A stretch of DNA of 64,000 bases from positions 62,001 through 126,000 of the forward strand of contig NZ_NBOC01000003.1 in NCBI RefSeq assembly GCF_002104455.1, written 5' to 3'. A program made the translations under genes and the position numbers. A model generated the notes under the pieces. The model ran no database searches and was not told the origin of the DNA. It saw only the letters and a program-made list of their open reading frames with translations. Below, one piece after another: positions 44,877-55,300 of this stretch (positions are counted from its first letter, which is position 1; each line of letters starts with the position of its first letter). Source of the DNA: Colwellia chukchiensis. GTDB lineage: Bacteria; Pseudomonadota; Gammaproteobacteria; Enterobacterales; Alteromonadaceae.

Positions 44877-45209
44877 CTAGCTATCAGATACAATCACAGT
44901 AATGTGACTTGTACGCTTAAGGATACGATCCGCGCGACCTTTCGCACGAGGCTTAATACGTTTCATTGTTGGACCATCGTCAACCATAACAGTTTTAACG
45001 ATTAGTTCATCAATGTCTGCGCCTTCGTTATGCTCAGCATTCGCAATAGCTGAATCAAGTACTTTTTTAACTAAAACTGCAGCAGATTTGTTGCTGAAAG
45101 TTAAAATCTCAAGCGCTTTTTCAACGTGCAAGCCGCGGATTTGATCCACAACTAGGCGAGCTTTTTGAGCAGAACCGCGGGCAAATTTATGTTTAGCAAT
45201 AGCTTCCAT
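44877..45209 (-). CDS. rplV: 50S ribosomal protein L22
   Basis: A 110-residue protein whose beta-hairpin ([20 protein letters not shown], about 82-101) lines the exit tunnel constriction, where macrolide-resistance changes arise. The sequence and length match E. coli, with no obvious deletion in the hairpin. GGGG lies 7 bases before the ATG. It lies 10 bp after rpsS. Confidence 0.97.
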   Translation of the reverse strand: MEAIAKHKFARGSAQKARLVVDQIRGLHVEKALEILTFSNKSAAVLVKKVLDSAIANAEHNEGADIDELIVKTVMVDDGPTMKRIKPRAKGRADRILKRTSHITVIVSDS

Positions 45210-45219
45210 TTAATTTCCC

Positions 45220-45495
45220 CTATCTTTTCGCTTTCTTATCCGCGACATGGCCACGGTAAGTGCGAGTTGGTGCAAATTCACCTAGTTTGTGACCGATCAT
45301 TTCATCAGTTACAAATACAGGTACGTGTTGACGGCCATTATGGACCGCAATGGTCAATCCGATCATATTAGGTATGATCATTGAACGACGAGACCAAGTT
45401 TTAATTGGCTTTTTATTCCCGCTTTCCACCGCTGTCTCTACCTTCGTCAACAAGTGTAGGTCAATAAATGGACCTTTCTTGAGAGAACGTGGCAT
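45220..45495 (-). CDS. rpsS: 30S ribosomal protein S19
   Basis: A 91-residue protein of the small-subunit head that works with S13 at the A-site finger bridge. [15 protein letters not shown] and the [23 protein letters not shown] block (about 60-82) are conserved. It is 25 bp after rplB and 10 bp before rplV. AGAGGAA precedes the start. Confidence 0.97.
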   Translation of the reverse strand: MPRSLKKGPFIDLHLLTKVETAVESGNKKPIKTWSRRSMIIPNMIGLTIAVHNGRQHVPVFVTDEMIGHKLGEFAPTRTYRGHVADKKAKR

Positions 45496-45520
45496 GGTGA
45501 TTCCTCTTTAATTAGATGTA

Positions 45521-46345
45521 CTATTTAGTACGACGACGTACGATAAACTTATCGGTACGCTTGTTCTTACGAGTCTTGTAACCCTTAGTTGGTACACCCC
45601 AAGGTGATACCGGGTGACGACCGCCTGATGTTTTACCTTCACCACCACCGTGTGGGTGATCAACTGGGTTCATAGCAACACCACGAACAGTTGGGCGAAC
45701 ACCGCGCCAGCGTGAAGCACCTGCTTTACCTAAAGAGCGAAGCATGTGTTCAGCATTGCCGATTTCACCTAAAGTAGCACGACAATCTGACTCAATTTTA
45801 CGCATTTCACCAGAGCGAAGACGTAAAGTGACATAAGCACCGTCTTTTGCTACTAGCTGAGCATAAGTACCAGCAGCACGTGCAATTTGTGCACCTTTAC
45901 CTGGCTTAAGTTCGATTGCGTGTACAACACTACCTAGTGGTGTGTTGCGTAGTGGTAAAGTGTTACCCGCTTTAATAGGAGCATCTACACCAGACTGGAT
46001 AGAATCACCAGCTTTTAAGCCTTTAGGGGCTAAGATGTAACGACGTTCACCATCTGCATAAAGTACAAGTGCAATGTTTGCACTGCGGTTTGGATCATAC
46101 TCCAAACGCTCAACTTTTGCAGGGATACCATCTTTAGTACGTTTAAAGTCGATCATGCGGTAGTGGTGCTTGTGACCACCGCCTACGTGACGAACTGTAA
46201 TACGACCAGTATTGTTACGACCACCAGACTTAGACTTAGTGTCTAATAATGGTGCGTAAGGCTTACCTTTATGCAACTCCGCGTTAACCACTTTAACAAC
46301 GTGGCGACGACCCGGAGAAGTAGGTTTACATTTAACAATAGCCAT
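45521..46345 (-). CDS. rplB: 50S ribosomal protein L2
   Basis: A 274-residue protein needed for peptidyl-transferase activity and subunit joining. The C-terminal region [20 protein letters not shown] (about 226-245) includes the universally conserved His in the HPHGGGEG motif. [20 protein letters not shown] (about 40-59) is the N-terminal RNA-binding block. It lies 12 bp after rplW and 25 bp before rpsS. Confidence 0.98.
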   Translation of the reverse strand: MAIVKCKPTSPGRRHVVKVVNAELHKGKPYAPLLDTKSKSGGRNNTGRITVRHVGGGHKHHYRMIDFKRTKDGIPAKVERLEYDPNRSANIALVLYADGERRYILAPKGLKAGDSIQSGVDAPIKAGNTLPLRNTPLGSVVHAIELKPGKGAQIARAAGTYAQLVAKDGAYVTLRLRSGEMRKIESDCRATLGEIGNAEHMLRSLGKAGASRWRGVRPTVRGVAMNPVDHPHGGGEGKTSGGRHPVSPWGVPTKGYKTRKNKRTDKFIVRRRTK

Positions 46346-46357
46346 TTTCGTAAACTC

Positions 46358-46660
46358 CTATGATTCCGCGCCGACGAAGTCGATGTCGCTGCCTTCAGCA
46401 AGAGTAACGTATGCTTTTTTCCAATCGCTTCTGCGACCAAAACGAGCACCAGTACGTTTTGTCTTACCTTTAACATTTAATGTGCGAACACCTTCAACTG
46501 AAACTTCGAAAAGTTTCTCAACAGCAGCTTTGATTTCAGCTTTAGTAGCAGTAGTAGCAACTTTGAAAACAACTGTGTTGTTTGCTTCAGCAGCCATAGT
46601 GCTTTTCTCAGAAATGTTTGGTGCTAAAAGCACTTTCAGTAAACGTTCTTCGTTTATCAT
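46358..46660 (-). CDS. rplW: 50S ribosomal protein L23
   Basis: A 100-residue exit-tunnel protein that docks trigger factor and [24 protein letters not shown] and [12 protein letters not shown]-type residues (about 58-68) are conserved, including the surface Glu (about residue 18) used by trigger factor. Its ATG overlaps the rplD stop by 4 bp (ATGA), so the two are coupled. rplB follows after 12 bp. Confidence 0.97.
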   Translation of the reverse strand: MINEERLLKVLLAPNISEKSTMAAEANNTVVFKVATTATKAEIKAAVEKLFEVSVEGVRTLNVKGKTKRTGARFGRRSDWKKAYVTLAEGSDIDFVGAES

Positions 46661-47265
46661 CCTAACATCTCCTCAAGTTGTTTAACTGCAGTTGCAGTCA
46701 TCAAAACTTTTTCGAAACCAACCAAGCTAACTGGGTCAATACCGTCTACATCACGAACGTCAACTTTGTATAAGTTGCGCGCTGATAAGAATAAATTCTC
46801 ATCAACTTCTGGAGTGACGATTAATACGTCTTTTAACTCCAAGCCGTTTAGCTTAGCTACTAACTCTTTAGTTTTTGGTGTTTCAACTGCAAAATTTTCT
46901 ACCACAACTAAGCGCTCTTGACGAACTAACTCAGAAAGGATGCTTTTAATGGCACCACGGTACATTTTACGGTTAACTTTTTGGCTGTGATCTTGTGGCT
47001 TAGCAGCGAATGTTACGCCACCTGTACGCCAGATTGGACCACGAGTTGTACCAGCACGTGCACGGCCAGTACCTTTTTGACGCCATGGCTTGGCGCCACC
47101 GCCGCTAACTTCTGAACGAGTTTTTTGAGCACGAGTACCAGCGCGAGCACCAGCTGCATAAGCAACTACTACTTGGTGTACTAAAGCTTCATTAAACTCA
47201 CGTCCAAAGGTTGCTTCGGAAACTTCAAGAGCGCCTGAAGCGTCTTTTAATGCTAATTCCATCAC
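46657..47265 (-). CDS. rplD: 50S ribosomal protein L4
   Basis: A 202-residue protein with a long loop ([21 protein letters not shown], about 42-62) reaching the exit tunnel. In E. coli L4 also stops S10-operon transcription and translation by acting on the leader; a leader of about 170 nt with a hairpin exists here at 48243-48416. The frame begins [17 protein letters not shown]; the second Met is equally possible. It lies 13 bp after rplC. Confidence 0.96.
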   Translation of the reverse strand: MMELALKDASGALEVSEATFGREFNEALVHQVVVAYAAGARAGTRAQKTRSEVSGGGAKPWRQKGTGRARAGTTRGPIWRTGGVTFAAKPQDHSQKVNRKMYRGAIKSILSELVRQERLVVVENFAVETPKTKELVAKLNGLELKDVLIVTPEVDENLFLSARNLYKVDVRDVDGIDPVSLVGFEKVLMTATAVKQLEEMLG

Positions 47266-47278
47266 AAATCTCCTTGGA

Positions 47279-47917
47279 CTAGGCTTTAACAGCTGGCTTG
47301 ATGATTACGTTGCCATTGATTGCACCCGGAACTGCACCTTTAATAAGAAGCAAGTTACGTTCTGCATCGACACGAACCAATTCAAGGTTTTGCGTAGTTA
47401 CTTTCGCAGCACCCATGTGACCAGACATTTTTTTACCTTTGAAAACACGACCTGGTGTTTGACACATACCTATCGAACCGTTTGAACGGTGAGATAGTGA
47501 GTTACCATGTGTTGCATCTTGCATTGAAAAGTTCCAACGCTTAATACCACCTTGGAAACCTTTACCTTTTGAGGTGCCAGTTACATCCACTAATTTCGTG
47601 TCATTGAATAGCTCAACAGTGATTTCACTGCCAGCTTCAAGACCTTCGCCTTCATTTTCATTTAAACGGAATTCCCACAGGCCACGACCTGCTTCGATAC
47701 CAGCTTTAGCAAAATGTCCGGCTGTTGGTTTGTTAATACGATTAGCTTTTTTGCTACCCGTAGTAATTTGAAGCGCTGAATAACCATCATTGTCAACAGT
47801 TTTAACCTGAGCAATACGGTTCGCTTCAACTTCTAGGACGGTTACAGGAGTAGATACACCATCTTCAGAGAAGATGCGAGTCATACCCACTTTACGTCCA
47901 ACTAGACCTATAGTCAT
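47279..47917 (-). CDS. rplC: 50S ribosomal protein L3
   Basis: A 212-residue early-assembly protein near the peptidyl-transferase centre. I use the ATG at 47917 ([16 protein letters not shown]), with AGGAG 7 bases before; 17 further codons upstream are open but overlap rpsJ. The conserved [24 protein letters not shown] block (about 122-145) includes the Gln that is methylated in E. coli. It starts 13 bp after rpsJ. Confidence 0.96.
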   Translation of the reverse strand: MTIGLVGRKVGMTRIFSEDGVSTPVTVLEVEANRIAQVKTVDNDGYSALQITTGSKKANRINKPTAGHFAKAGIEAGRGLWEFRLNENEGEGLEAGSEITVELFNDTKLVDVTGTSKGKGFQGGIKRWNFSMQDATHGNSLSHRSNGSIGMCQTPGRVFKGKKMSGHMGAAKVTTQNLELVRVDAERNLLLIKGAVPGAINGNVIIKPAVKA

Positions 47918-47930
47918 GTTAAAACTCCTA

Positions 47931-48245
<315 letters not shown>

Positions 48246-48325
48246 TCAAATCCCCATTTTAAAGAACAACAAAATACTGCCCATCACCTTTTCTTTGTAA
48301 AAGGGGGGAGTATCGCTATAACATT

Positions 48326-48344
48326 CAACTCCCAATCGGAGTTG
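48326..48344 (-). promoter_or_regulatory. Hairpin in the S10 operon leader
   Basis: CAACTCC and GGAGTTG arms with a short loop, between the rpsJ promoter and start codon. It is a candidate for L4-mediated control by analogy with E. coli; no sequence match was tested. Confidence 0.45.
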
Positions 48345-48422
48345 CTGTGTGTTAACTATTATATGTACAAAACTAATACGTTAACGATAATACACGCAGA
48401 GAGTTCCTCGACGTGGAGGCGT

Positions 48423-48450
48423 ATTATACAGAGGCCAGTGATAATTTCAA
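48423..48450 (-). promoter_or_regulatory. Sigma-70 promoter of the S10 operon
   Basis: On the minus strand TTGAAA (48450-48445) and TATAAT (48428-48423) are 16 bp apart, about 180 bp before rpsJ. Both hexamers are near consensus. Confidence 0.8.
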
Positions 48451-48944
48451 CTAATAATAACCTGAATCTTTTAAAGCTTTGTCGATAGTCGTTAATGGCT
48501 TTTCTAGCCATCGCCATTACTTGCGTGAGAGCCGACTTTTGCTTTTACCGCCTACTGTGCTGTTATCTAACATCTGTGCCTTGACAGTCAAGCCACAAGC
48601 AAGCCCAATGACAGCGTAACTATCACTTTCGCCAAAGCAGAACGTATTTAGCCTTGATTGACACTACCTGCCTTGATAGCGGTATATGGCTTAAATTTGG
48701 GTATAGGAATAGCGGCTAAAATGGCTGCGCAGTACGGTTTTCATCTGTTTTCTCATCTTTTTATTGGCGACTATATGAGTTACCTATATATAAGCAGAGC
48801 AAAGCAGTAAACACGCGACACTTTTTTATATTCCGCAATTTTTTAGATTCTTGCTGAACGCGCTAAAGGCGGTATTTTTTTCAATAAGCGAGGATAATTT
48901 AGCAACTTCAATAATTTTTTATGTCGATTTTCCTTAAGTAATGA
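48451..48944. other. Intergenic region between S10 and fusA2 promoters, no gene seen
   Basis: About 490 bp with no coding frame of note. A small hairpin TGGCT-TTTCT-AGCCA lies at 48496-48510. No tRNA, insertion sequence or bfr-like gene (as found here in E. coli) is present. Confidence 0.5.
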
Positions 48945-48950
48945 TATACT
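48945..48950 (+). promoter_or_regulatory. Extended -10 box for fusA2
   Basis: TGATATACT (box 48945-48950) is an extended -10 element, 58 bp before the fusA2 ATG. The -35 region is poor. Confidence 0.5.
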
Positions 48951-49008
48951 CGCGCGCAAATTTTCAACAATTCCACTTTTTAGTGATTCAATAAAATAGA
49001 GTAAAGTA

Positions 49009-51102
49009 ATGGCAGATTTAGCTAAATACAGAAATATTGGTATCTTCGCTCACGTTGATGCTGGTAAAACAACCACAACTGAACGTATCCTTAAATTAAC
49101 CGGTAAAATACATAAAGCTGGTGAAACACATGACGGTGAATCAACCACTGACTTCATGGAACAAGAAGCTGAGCGCGGTATTACTATCCAGTCTGCTGCT
49201 GTTACTTGTGAGTGGAAAAAGCACCGTTTTAACGTAATCGACACCCCTGGTCACGTAGACTTTACTGTTGAGGTTTACCGCTCACTTAAAGTACTTGATG
49301 GTGGTATCGGTGTATTCTGTGGTAGTGGCGGTGTTGAGCCACAATCAGAAACAAACTGGCGCTATGCCAACGACTCTAAAGTTGCGCGTTTAATTTTCGT
49401 AAACAAATTAGACCGTTTAGGTGCTAACTTTTTCCGTGTTACCGATCAAGTTAAAAAAGTTCTTGGTGCTAACCCACTAGTAATGACTTTGCCTATTGGT
49501 GAAGAAGATAACTTTGTTGGTGTTGTTGACGTATTAAGCCAAAAAGCTTACGTTTGGGACGACACAGGTATTCCAGAAAACTACGAAATTACCGATATTC
49601 CTGCTGATATGGCTGACGATGCTGCCATCTATCGTGAGCAGTTAATCGAAACTGCCTTAGAAGCAGATGAAGATTTATTAATGGAATACTTAGAAGGTGA
49701 AGTAACACCGACTGAAGAGCAAATTAAAGCTTGTATCCGTAAAGGTACTCGTGAGTTATTATTCTTCCCGACTTACTGTGGTTCTGCGTTTAAAAACAAA
49801 GGTATGCAGCTAGTACTAGACGCTGTTGTTGATTACTTACCTTCTCCTACTGAAGTTAACCCACAACCATTAACCGATGAAGAAGGCGAGCCAACAGGTC
49901 GTTACGCTTTAGTTGATACAAACGAAACTTTTAAAGCGTTAGCCTTTAAGATAATGGATGACCGTTTCGGTGCTTTAACCTTTATTCGTATTTACTCAGG
50001 TAAACTGAAAAAAGGCGATACTGTTCTTAACTCATTTACGGGTAAAACTGAGCGTATTGGCCGTATGGTTGAAATGCAAGCCGATGATCGTACAGAGCTT
50101 ACTGAAGCACAAGCCGGTGATATTTTAGCTATCGTTGGCATGAAAAACGTACAAACGGGTCACACTTTATGTGATGTTAAAGATCCATGTACATTAGAAG
50201 CTATGGTTTTCCCTGAGCCAGTAATTTCTATCTCAGTAACACCAAAAGATAAAGGTGGCTCTGAGAAAATGGGTATCGCCATTGGTAAAATGGTTGCTGA
50301 AGATCCAACCTTCCAAGTAGAAACAGACGTAGATTCTGGTGAAACTATCCTAAAAGGTATGGGTGAACTTCACTTAGATATCAAAGTTGATATCCTTAAG
50401 CGTACCTACGGTGTTGACTTAACCGTCGGCAAGCCACAAGTAGCTTACCGTGAAACTATTACGCAAGAAGTTGAAGATAGCTACACGCACAAGAAACAAT
50501 CAGGTGGTTCAGGCCAATTCGGTAAAATTGATTACCGCATTCGTCCAGGCGAGCCAAACTCAGGCTTTACATTTAAGTCAACCGTTGTTGGTGGTAATGT
50601 ACCGAAAGAATTCTTCCCTGCTGTTGAGAAAGGCTTCAAGAGCATGATGGATAACGGTGTACTAGCGGGCTTCCCAGTACTTGACGTTGAAGTTGAATTA
50701 TTCGACGGTGGTTTCCACGCAGTCGATTCATCTGCAGTTGCGTTTGAAATCGCCGCAAAAGGTGCTTTCCGTCAATCAATTCCAAAAGCGGGTGCGCAAT
50801 TAATCGAACCTATCATGAAAGTTGATGTATTTACGCCAGAAGATCACGTGGGTGATGTTATTGGTGACTTAAACCGTCGTCGTGGCATGATTAAAGATCA
50901 AGAGCCTTCTTCTACAGGTGTGCGTATTAAAGCAGACGTACCACTTTCAGAAATGTTCGGCTACATTGGTTCGCTTCGTACAATGACATCAGGTCGTGGT
51001 CAATTCTCTATGGAATTCTCACACTACATGCCTTGTCCAAACAATGTTGCTGAAGCGGTTATTGCTGAAGTTAAAGAGCGCGAAGCAGCTAACAAAAAAT
51101 AG
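49009..51102 (+). CDS. fusA2: Elongation factor G paralogue (EF-G2)
   Basis: A 697-residue translational GTPase with full EF-G architecture. G1 is AHVDAGKTT (14-22), G3 DTPGH (about 80-84) and G4 NKLD (about 134-137). Domains II to V follow, with the domain IV tip region ([18 protein letters not shown], about 490-507). It differs throughout from the str-operon EF-G at 55301 (MADLAKYRN start, [17 protein letters not shown] in domain I) and matches the second EF-G of Vibrio-type genomes. Its specific job (translocation, recycling or stress use) is unknown. It has its own promoter and terminator and faces opposite to the ribosomal operons. Confidence 0.92.
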   Translation: MADLAKYRNIGIFAHVDAGKTTTTERILKLTGKIHKAGETHDGESTTDFMEQEAERGITIQSAAVTCEWKKHRFNVIDTPGHVDFTVEVYRSLKVLDGGIGVFCGSGGVEPQSETNWRYANDSKVARLIFVNKLDRLGANFFRVTDQVKKVLGANPLVMTLPIGEEDNFVGVVDVLSQKAYVWDDTGIPENYEITDIPADMADDAAIYREQLIETALEADEDLLMEYLEGEVTPTEEQIKACIRKGTRELLFFPTYCGSAFKNKGMQLVLDAVVDYLPSPTEVNPQPLTDEEGEPTGRYALVDTNETFKALAFKIMDDRFGALTFIRIYSGKLKKGDTVLNSFTGKTERIGRMVEMQADDRTELTEAQAGDILAIVGMKNVQTGHTLCDVKDPCTLEAMVFPEPVISISVTPKDKGGSEKMGIAIGKMVAEDPTFQVETDVDSGETILKGMGELHLDIKVDILKRTYGVDLTVGKPQVAYRETITQEVEDSYTHKKQSGGSGQFGKIDYRIRPGEPNSGFTFKSTVVGGNVPKEFFPAVEKGFKSMMDNGVLAGFPVLDVEVELFDGGFHAVDSSAVAFEIAAKGAFRQSIPKAGAQLIEPIMKVDVFTPEDHVGDVIGDLNRRRGMIKDQEPSSTGVRIKADVPLSEMFGYIGSLRTMTSGRGQFSMEFSHYMPCPNNVAEAVIAEVKEREAANKK

Positions 51103-51134
51103 TCGCTTTCAAAGCAAAGCTTGCTATTAACACT

Positions 51135-51162
51135 AAAAAGGATGCCTCGGCATCCTTTTTTT
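51135..51162 (+). terminator. Terminator after fusA2
   Basis: Stem AGGATGCC/GGCATCCT with a 2-base loop, A-run before and seven T after (51156-51162). It lies 33 bp after the fusA2 stop. Confidence 0.88.
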
Positions 51163-51320
51163 ATGCTCTAACGCGAATATTCGTACGCTTGCCAAACACC
51201 TAGCCAATAGTAAAAGTGCATGATAAGGTTTACTTAATACGCTGTCATGCAATGACTTTTCACTCATGTAAGTATGCTTAACTATCAATAAAAACAATAA
51301 TTTAGTAGGTAACACTCAAT

Positions 51321-53324
51321 ATGAATCGTTTTCTTAGTCCTTCTATCATGCGCCAATTGGTCGTCACCATATCAAGCGCAGTTGCGATACTCCTGATTGT
51401 CACGTCTTTGTTCGTTTTATCTCACCTTGGTGAAAATAACCGCTCAAAAATAATTACTGATATCGACAATATTGTCACCTTGCAAGCAACTAAGGTGCGA
51501 GATTTCTTTATCGCCAAAGGTCAGATTAACCACGCCATCTTCGCTAACCCACTGGTTATTGATTGGTTTAGTTCATATGATCAACGCTTAAGTAATATTA
51601 GCGATAATAAGTCATACCAAGATGTTACTCGCTACTTCAATTATTTTTCTCGCCACGACCCCGCAATTAAAAGTGTCTTTTTTGGTAGTGCTAATACGTT
51701 TGAGTATTTCGACTTAAACGGTCGTTATGACGATGCCAGCTATTTCACCAATAAAAGGCCATGGTGGGGAGAAGGTCTAGCGCAAGGTAAAATGCATGTT
51801 ACAGACCCTGCAGTAGATAATAATGACGGCTCGGTTTCAGCGACAATAACGTCACCTTATTATTTGCCTAATGGCAAACTACTGGGTATTGGTGGTATGG
51901 ATATCTTAATTACCACCATAGGGAAAAATTTACTGGCACCAATAAAATATCAGAACCAAGGTGAGGCATTCTTAATGACAGACACTGGCAAACTGGTGTT
52001 TTTCCCTGGCTTTAGCGATAGCTTTCAGCCTGGCGATAGTATGGCCACAGTTGACCAACACTTTTTAGATACCTCAGGCTTTGAGCAGCTACAAGCAACG
52101 ATAACCAACAATACCGACGGCATCGCACAAGTTTACTGGCGCGGTGTAAACTATCAGGTAATATTTAAACAAGTTAAAAGTGACTATCCATTCATGAGTT
52201 GGAAACTCGGCTTCTTAGTCCCCGAAACGCTTATCACTGAGCCTGTTGAAGCCGCTTTTCGTTATTCAATCGCCATTGTTATTGCGATTATCGTTTTGAT
52301 CGCACTGGTAGTATGGCTAACGATATTACCCTTTATCAAACGCATCGCAAGCCTCAAGCATGCTATGCACAATATTGCACAAGGCAATGGCGATTTGACG
52401 CAACGAATCGCCCCTGTAAAGCAAGATGAAATTGGCCAACTCGTTGATGAGTTCAACGTCTTCATAGCCTCGATCCAACAGCTCGTGAAACAGAGTATTA
52501 CGATTACAAAAGACGTCGCCAACTCAAGTGCTGTCCTCGACAGCATAGGCAAAGAAACCACCAGAAATATTGAAGCACAAAAACATGAGATTGATTCAGT
52601 CGCAACCGCGGCGACCGAACTCGCGCAAACAAGTCACGATATCGCCAATAACACTAATCAATCTAAAGCACTAGTCACCGATGCCGAAGCTAAGGTCGCC
52701 ACCGGCTCAGATGTTGTGAATCAGGCCACAGTCGGAATGCAACAATTGTCAAATAATGTTGATGAAGCCTCGAAAGTAGTGCAACACCTAAAATCTGGCA
52801 CGCAAAGCATAGGCGACGTAGTTACAGTTATTCGTAGCATAGCCGAGCAAACAAACCTGTTAGCACTCAATGCCGCCATCGAAGCCGCCAGAGCCGGTGA
52901 ACAAGGTCGTGGCTTTGCTGTTGTAGCTGATGAAGTTCGCACGCTTGCATCGCGTACACAAGACTCTACGGCAAACATAGAACGTATTATCGAAGAGCTA
53001 CAAATTACCGCAGTTAATGCCGTCGAGGTAATGGAGTCGAGCTGTGCCGAGGCCGAAACCAGCGTGTCATTAACCGAGCAAGTTCAACAAGTATTAGCGG
53101 ATATCTCCTCAGTGATCAGTCAATTTCAAAGTCAAACATTTGAAATTGCTAATGCCGTCGATCAACAAGCTAATGTTGCTGAAGATGTATCAAAAAATAT
53201 AGAAAACGTAAGAAGCTTAACCGATGATACGGTTGCGGTATCTAACAATATGAAGTCAAGTTTAACAACCTTATCTGAACATGCCATGTCACTTTCAAAA
53301 GTGATTAATCAGTTTCAGGTTTAA
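51321..53324 (+). CDS. Methyl-accepting chemotaxis protein with dCache-like sensor
   Basis: A 667-residue transmembrane chemoreceptor. TM1 is at about 10-32. A periplasmic double-Cache-like domain (about 35-310) contains [10 protein letters not shown] (about 141-150) and [14 protein letters not shown], typical of dCache_1. TM2 is at about 314-337, HAMP at about 338-390, and the cytoplasmic hairpin ends at [20 protein letters not shown] (about 507-526), the CheA/CheW contact tip. There is no C-terminal CheR-binding pentapeptide. The ligand is unknown. It is a single gene between the fusA2 terminator and the tuf-tail repeats. Confidence 0.92.
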   Translation: MNRFLSPSIMRQLVVTISSAVAILLIVTSLFVLSHLGENNRSKIITDIDNIVTLQATKVRDFFIAKGQINHAIFANPLVIDWFSSYDQRLSNISDNKSYQDVTRYFNYFSRHDPAIKSVFFGSANTFEYFDLNGRYDDASYFTNKRPWWGEGLAQGKMHVTDPAVDNNDGSVSATITSPYYLPNGKLLGIGGMDILITTIGKNLLAPIKYQNQGEAFLMTDTGKLVFFPGFSDSFQPGDSMATVDQHFLDTSGFEQLQATITNNTDGIAQVYWRGVNYQVIFKQVKSDYPFMSWKLGFLVPETLITEPVEAAFRYSIAIVIAIIVLIALVVWLTILPFIKRIASLKHAMHNIAQGNGDLTQRIAPVKQDEIGQLVDEFNVFIASIQQLVKQSITITKDVANSSAVLDSIGKETTRNIEAQKHEIDSVATAATELAQTSHDIANNTNQSKALVTDAEAKVATGSDVVNQATVGMQQLSNNVDEASKVVQHLKSGTQSIGDVVTVIRSIAEQTNLLALNAAIEAARAGEQGRGFAVVADEVRTLASRTQDSTANIERIIEELQITAVNAVEVMESSCAEAETSVSLTEQVQQVLADISSVISQFQSQTFEIANAVDQQANVAEDVSKNIENVRSLTDDTVAVSNNMKSSLTTLSEHAMSLSKVINQFQV

Positions 53325-53340
53325 TCTCGCTTCTCCTGCG

Positions 53341-53394
53341 CACAAGCAACTTGCTGCGCCGAACTAGCACAAGCAACTTGCTGCGCCGAGCTAG
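53341..53394. repeat. 27-bp direct repeat, two copies
   Basis: Copies at 53341-53367 and 53368-53394 begin CACAAGCAACTTGCTGCGCC and differ at one base (GAACTAG against GAGCTAG). They lie 17 bp after the chemoreceptor stop. Each contains AAGCAACTTGCTG, a small hairpin. Confidence 0.85.
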
Positions 53395-53402
53395 CAAAAC
53401 CC

Positions 53403-53428
53403 AAAAGACGCGACAGCGTCTTTTTTTT
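53403..53428. terminator. Terminator copy 1 (outermost of four)
   Basis: AAAAGACGC-GACA-GCGTC followed by eight T. It can end the chemoreceptor transcript on the plus strand. It is the divergent outermost member of the four-terminator series. Confidence 0.82.
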
Positions 53429-53649
53429 AAGGTGTTTCTAAATATCGATAGTAGTCGATGAATTCTTTAAGGTAACAGCGATACAACACCAGCACCAACT
53501 GTACGACTCTCAGCTGCGCACCCGAGGTGCTTGCGAAAATCCCTAAAAATAGTCCAATGGTACTGTTTTATTAACGTATTTTCTCATCACGGATTAGTCC
53601 GTGAATGTGCTGGTACTGAAAACAAAAAAGACGCCGAAGCGTCTTTTTT
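53429..53649. repeat. tuf-tail repeat unit A (221 bp)
   Basis: It begins with the same 21 bases that follow and include the tuf stop region (AAGGTGTTTCTAAATATCGA at the start) and continues into a degenerate copy of the last tuf codons. On the minus strand this reads [14 protein letters not shown] then stop, against [15 protein letters not shown] in EF-Tu. About 130 bp not found at the real tuf end follow, with a CACGGA/TCCGTG hairpin (53588-53603). The unit ends in a terminator hairpin (53624-53649). Confidence 0.85.
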
Positions 53650-53870
53650 AAGGTGTTTCTAAATATCGATAGTAGTCGATGAATTCTTTAAGGTAACAGC
53701 GATACAACACCAGCACCAACTGTACGACTCTCAGCTGCGCACCCGAGGTGCTTGCGAAAATCCCTAAAAATAGTCCAATGGTACTGTTTTATTAACGTAT
53801 TTTCTCATCACGGATTAGTCCGTGAATGTGCTGGTACTGAAAACAAAAAAGACGCCAAAGCGTCTTTTTT
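53650..53870. repeat. tuf-tail repeat unit B (221 bp)
   Basis: It is identical to unit A by eye except for one base in the terminator loop (GCCAAAGC instead of GCCGAAGC). Its inner hairpin is at 53809-53824 and its terminator at 53845-53870. The near identity points to recent duplication or continuing conversion. Confidence 0.85.
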
Positions 53871-54010
53871 AAGGTGTTTCTAAATATCGATAGTAGTCGA
53901 TGAATTCTTTAAGGTAGCAGCGATACAACACCAGCACCAACTGTACGACTCTCAGCTTTGTCGATGACCTTAGCTCACAGAAACAAAAAAGACGCCGAAG
54001 CGTCTTTTTT
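53871..54010. repeat. tuf-tail repeat unit C (140 bp, short variant)
   Basis: It shares the first 88 or so bases with units A and B (one change, GGTAGCAG for GGTAACAG). It then switches to a different 30-bp filler before the same terminator. The real tuf 3' end begins at 54011 with the same 21 bases. Confidence 0.85.
53985..54010 (-). terminator. Primary terminator of tuf
   Basis: AAAAAAGACGC-CGAA-GCGTCTTTTTT, symmetrical and bidirectional. It starts 22 bp after the tuf stop on the minus strand. Confidence 0.88.
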
Positions 54011-54032
54011 AAGGTGTTTCTAAATATCGATA

Positions 54033-55217
54033 TTAGTCGATGATTTTAGATACAACACCAGCACCAACAGTACGACCACCTTCACGGATTGCGAAGCGTA
54101 AACCTTCATCCATCGCTACTGGGTTGATTAGCTCTACAACAAACTTTAAGTTGTCGCCTGGCATTACCATTTCTACACCTTCAGGAAGCTCTACTGCACC
54201 TGTGATGTCCGTTGTACGGAAGTAAAACTGTGGGCGGTAGCCTTTGAAGAATGGTGTATGACGACCACCTTCATCTTTTGAAAGTACGTATACTTCTGAC
54301 TCAAACTTAGTGTGTGGAGAAATTGAACCAGGCTTACATAATACTTGACCACGTTCTACGTCTTCACGCTTAAGACCACGTAAAAGTACACCACAGTTCT
54401 CACCAGCACGACCTTCGTCAAGCAACTTACGGAACATTTCAACACCCGTACAAGTTGACTTTTGAGTATCACGGATACCAACAACTTCTACTTCGTCACC
54501 TACTTTAACGATACCACGCTCAACACGACCAGTTACTACTGTACCACGACCTGAGATTGAGAATACGTCTTCAATCGGCATGATGAAAGCACCGTCGATT
54601 GCACGCTCTGGCTCTGGAATGTATGAATCAAGGGCGTCAGCAAGTTCTACAACTTTCGCTTCCCACTTCTCTTCGCCTTGAAGTGCACCAAGTGCTGAAC
54701 CTTGAATTACTGGTAAGTCATCACCTGGGAATTCGTATTCGCTAAGCAATTCACGAACTTCCATTTCTACTAGTTCTAGTAATTCTTCGTCATCTACCAT
54801 GTCACATTTGTTCATGAATACGATGATGTAAGGTACACCAACCTGACGTGATAACAAGATGTGCTCACGTGTTTGTGGCATAGGACCATCAGTTGCCGCA
54901 ACAACTAAGATAGCGCCGTCCATTTGTGCAGCACCGGTGATCATGTTTTTGATGTAGTCGGCGTGACCAGGACAATCTACGTGTGCGTAGTGACGTGTTT
55001 CTGTGTCGTACTCGATGTGAGAGGTATTAATTGTAATACCACGCTCACGCTCTTCTGGAGCATTATCGATTTGTGCGAAATCTCTAACTTCACCACCGTG
55101 AACTTTAGTTAATACCGCAGAGATAGCGGCTGTTAAAGTTGTTTTACCGTGATCAACGTGACCGATTGTACCAACGTTAACGTGCGGTTTATTACGTTCA
55201 AATTTTTCTTTAGCCAT
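54033..55217 (-). CDS. tuf: Elongation factor Tu
   Basis: A 394-residue GTPase that brings aminoacyl-tRNA to the ribosome. G1 is GHVDHGKTT (19-27), G3 DCPGHADY (about 81-88) and G4 NKCDM (about 136-140). The C terminus is [18 protein letters not shown] lies 9 bases before the ATG. It is the last gene of the str operon, 83 bp after fusA. The segment around its stop codon has been copied three times just downstream. A second tuf copy, common in gammaproteobacteria, is not in this window. Confidence 0.98.
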   Translation of the reverse strand: MAKEKFERNKPHVNVGTIGHVDHGKTTLTAAISAVLTKVHGGEVRDFAQIDNAPEERERGITINTSHIEYDTETRHYAHVDCPGHADYIKNMITGAAQMDGAILVVAATDGPMPQTREHILLSRQVGVPYIIVFMNKCDMVDDEELLELVEMEVRELLSEYEFPGDDLPVIQGSALGALQGEEKWEAKVVELADALDSYIPEPERAIDGAFIMPIEDVFSISGRGTVVTGRVERGIVKVGDEVEVVGIRDTQKSTCTGVEMFRKLLDEGRAGENCGVLLRGLKREDVERGQVLCKPGSISPHTKFESEVYVLSKDEGGRHTPFFKGYRPQFYFRTTDITGAVELPEGVEMVMPGDNLKFVVELINPVAMDEGLRFAIREGGRTVGAGVVSKIID

Positions 55218-55300
55218 TTTTCAATTACCTTAAAGTTTATTAAAAGCGCAGCCAATTCGACCGAGCCAGACTTTCACTAACTATTAAGTGATTGCCCTTA

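Noticed and set aside
53429-54010. CRISPR array or short protein-coding repeats
   Set aside because: The units are 140-221 bp with no variable spacers and no nearby cas genes. The tuf-like tail has no start codon.
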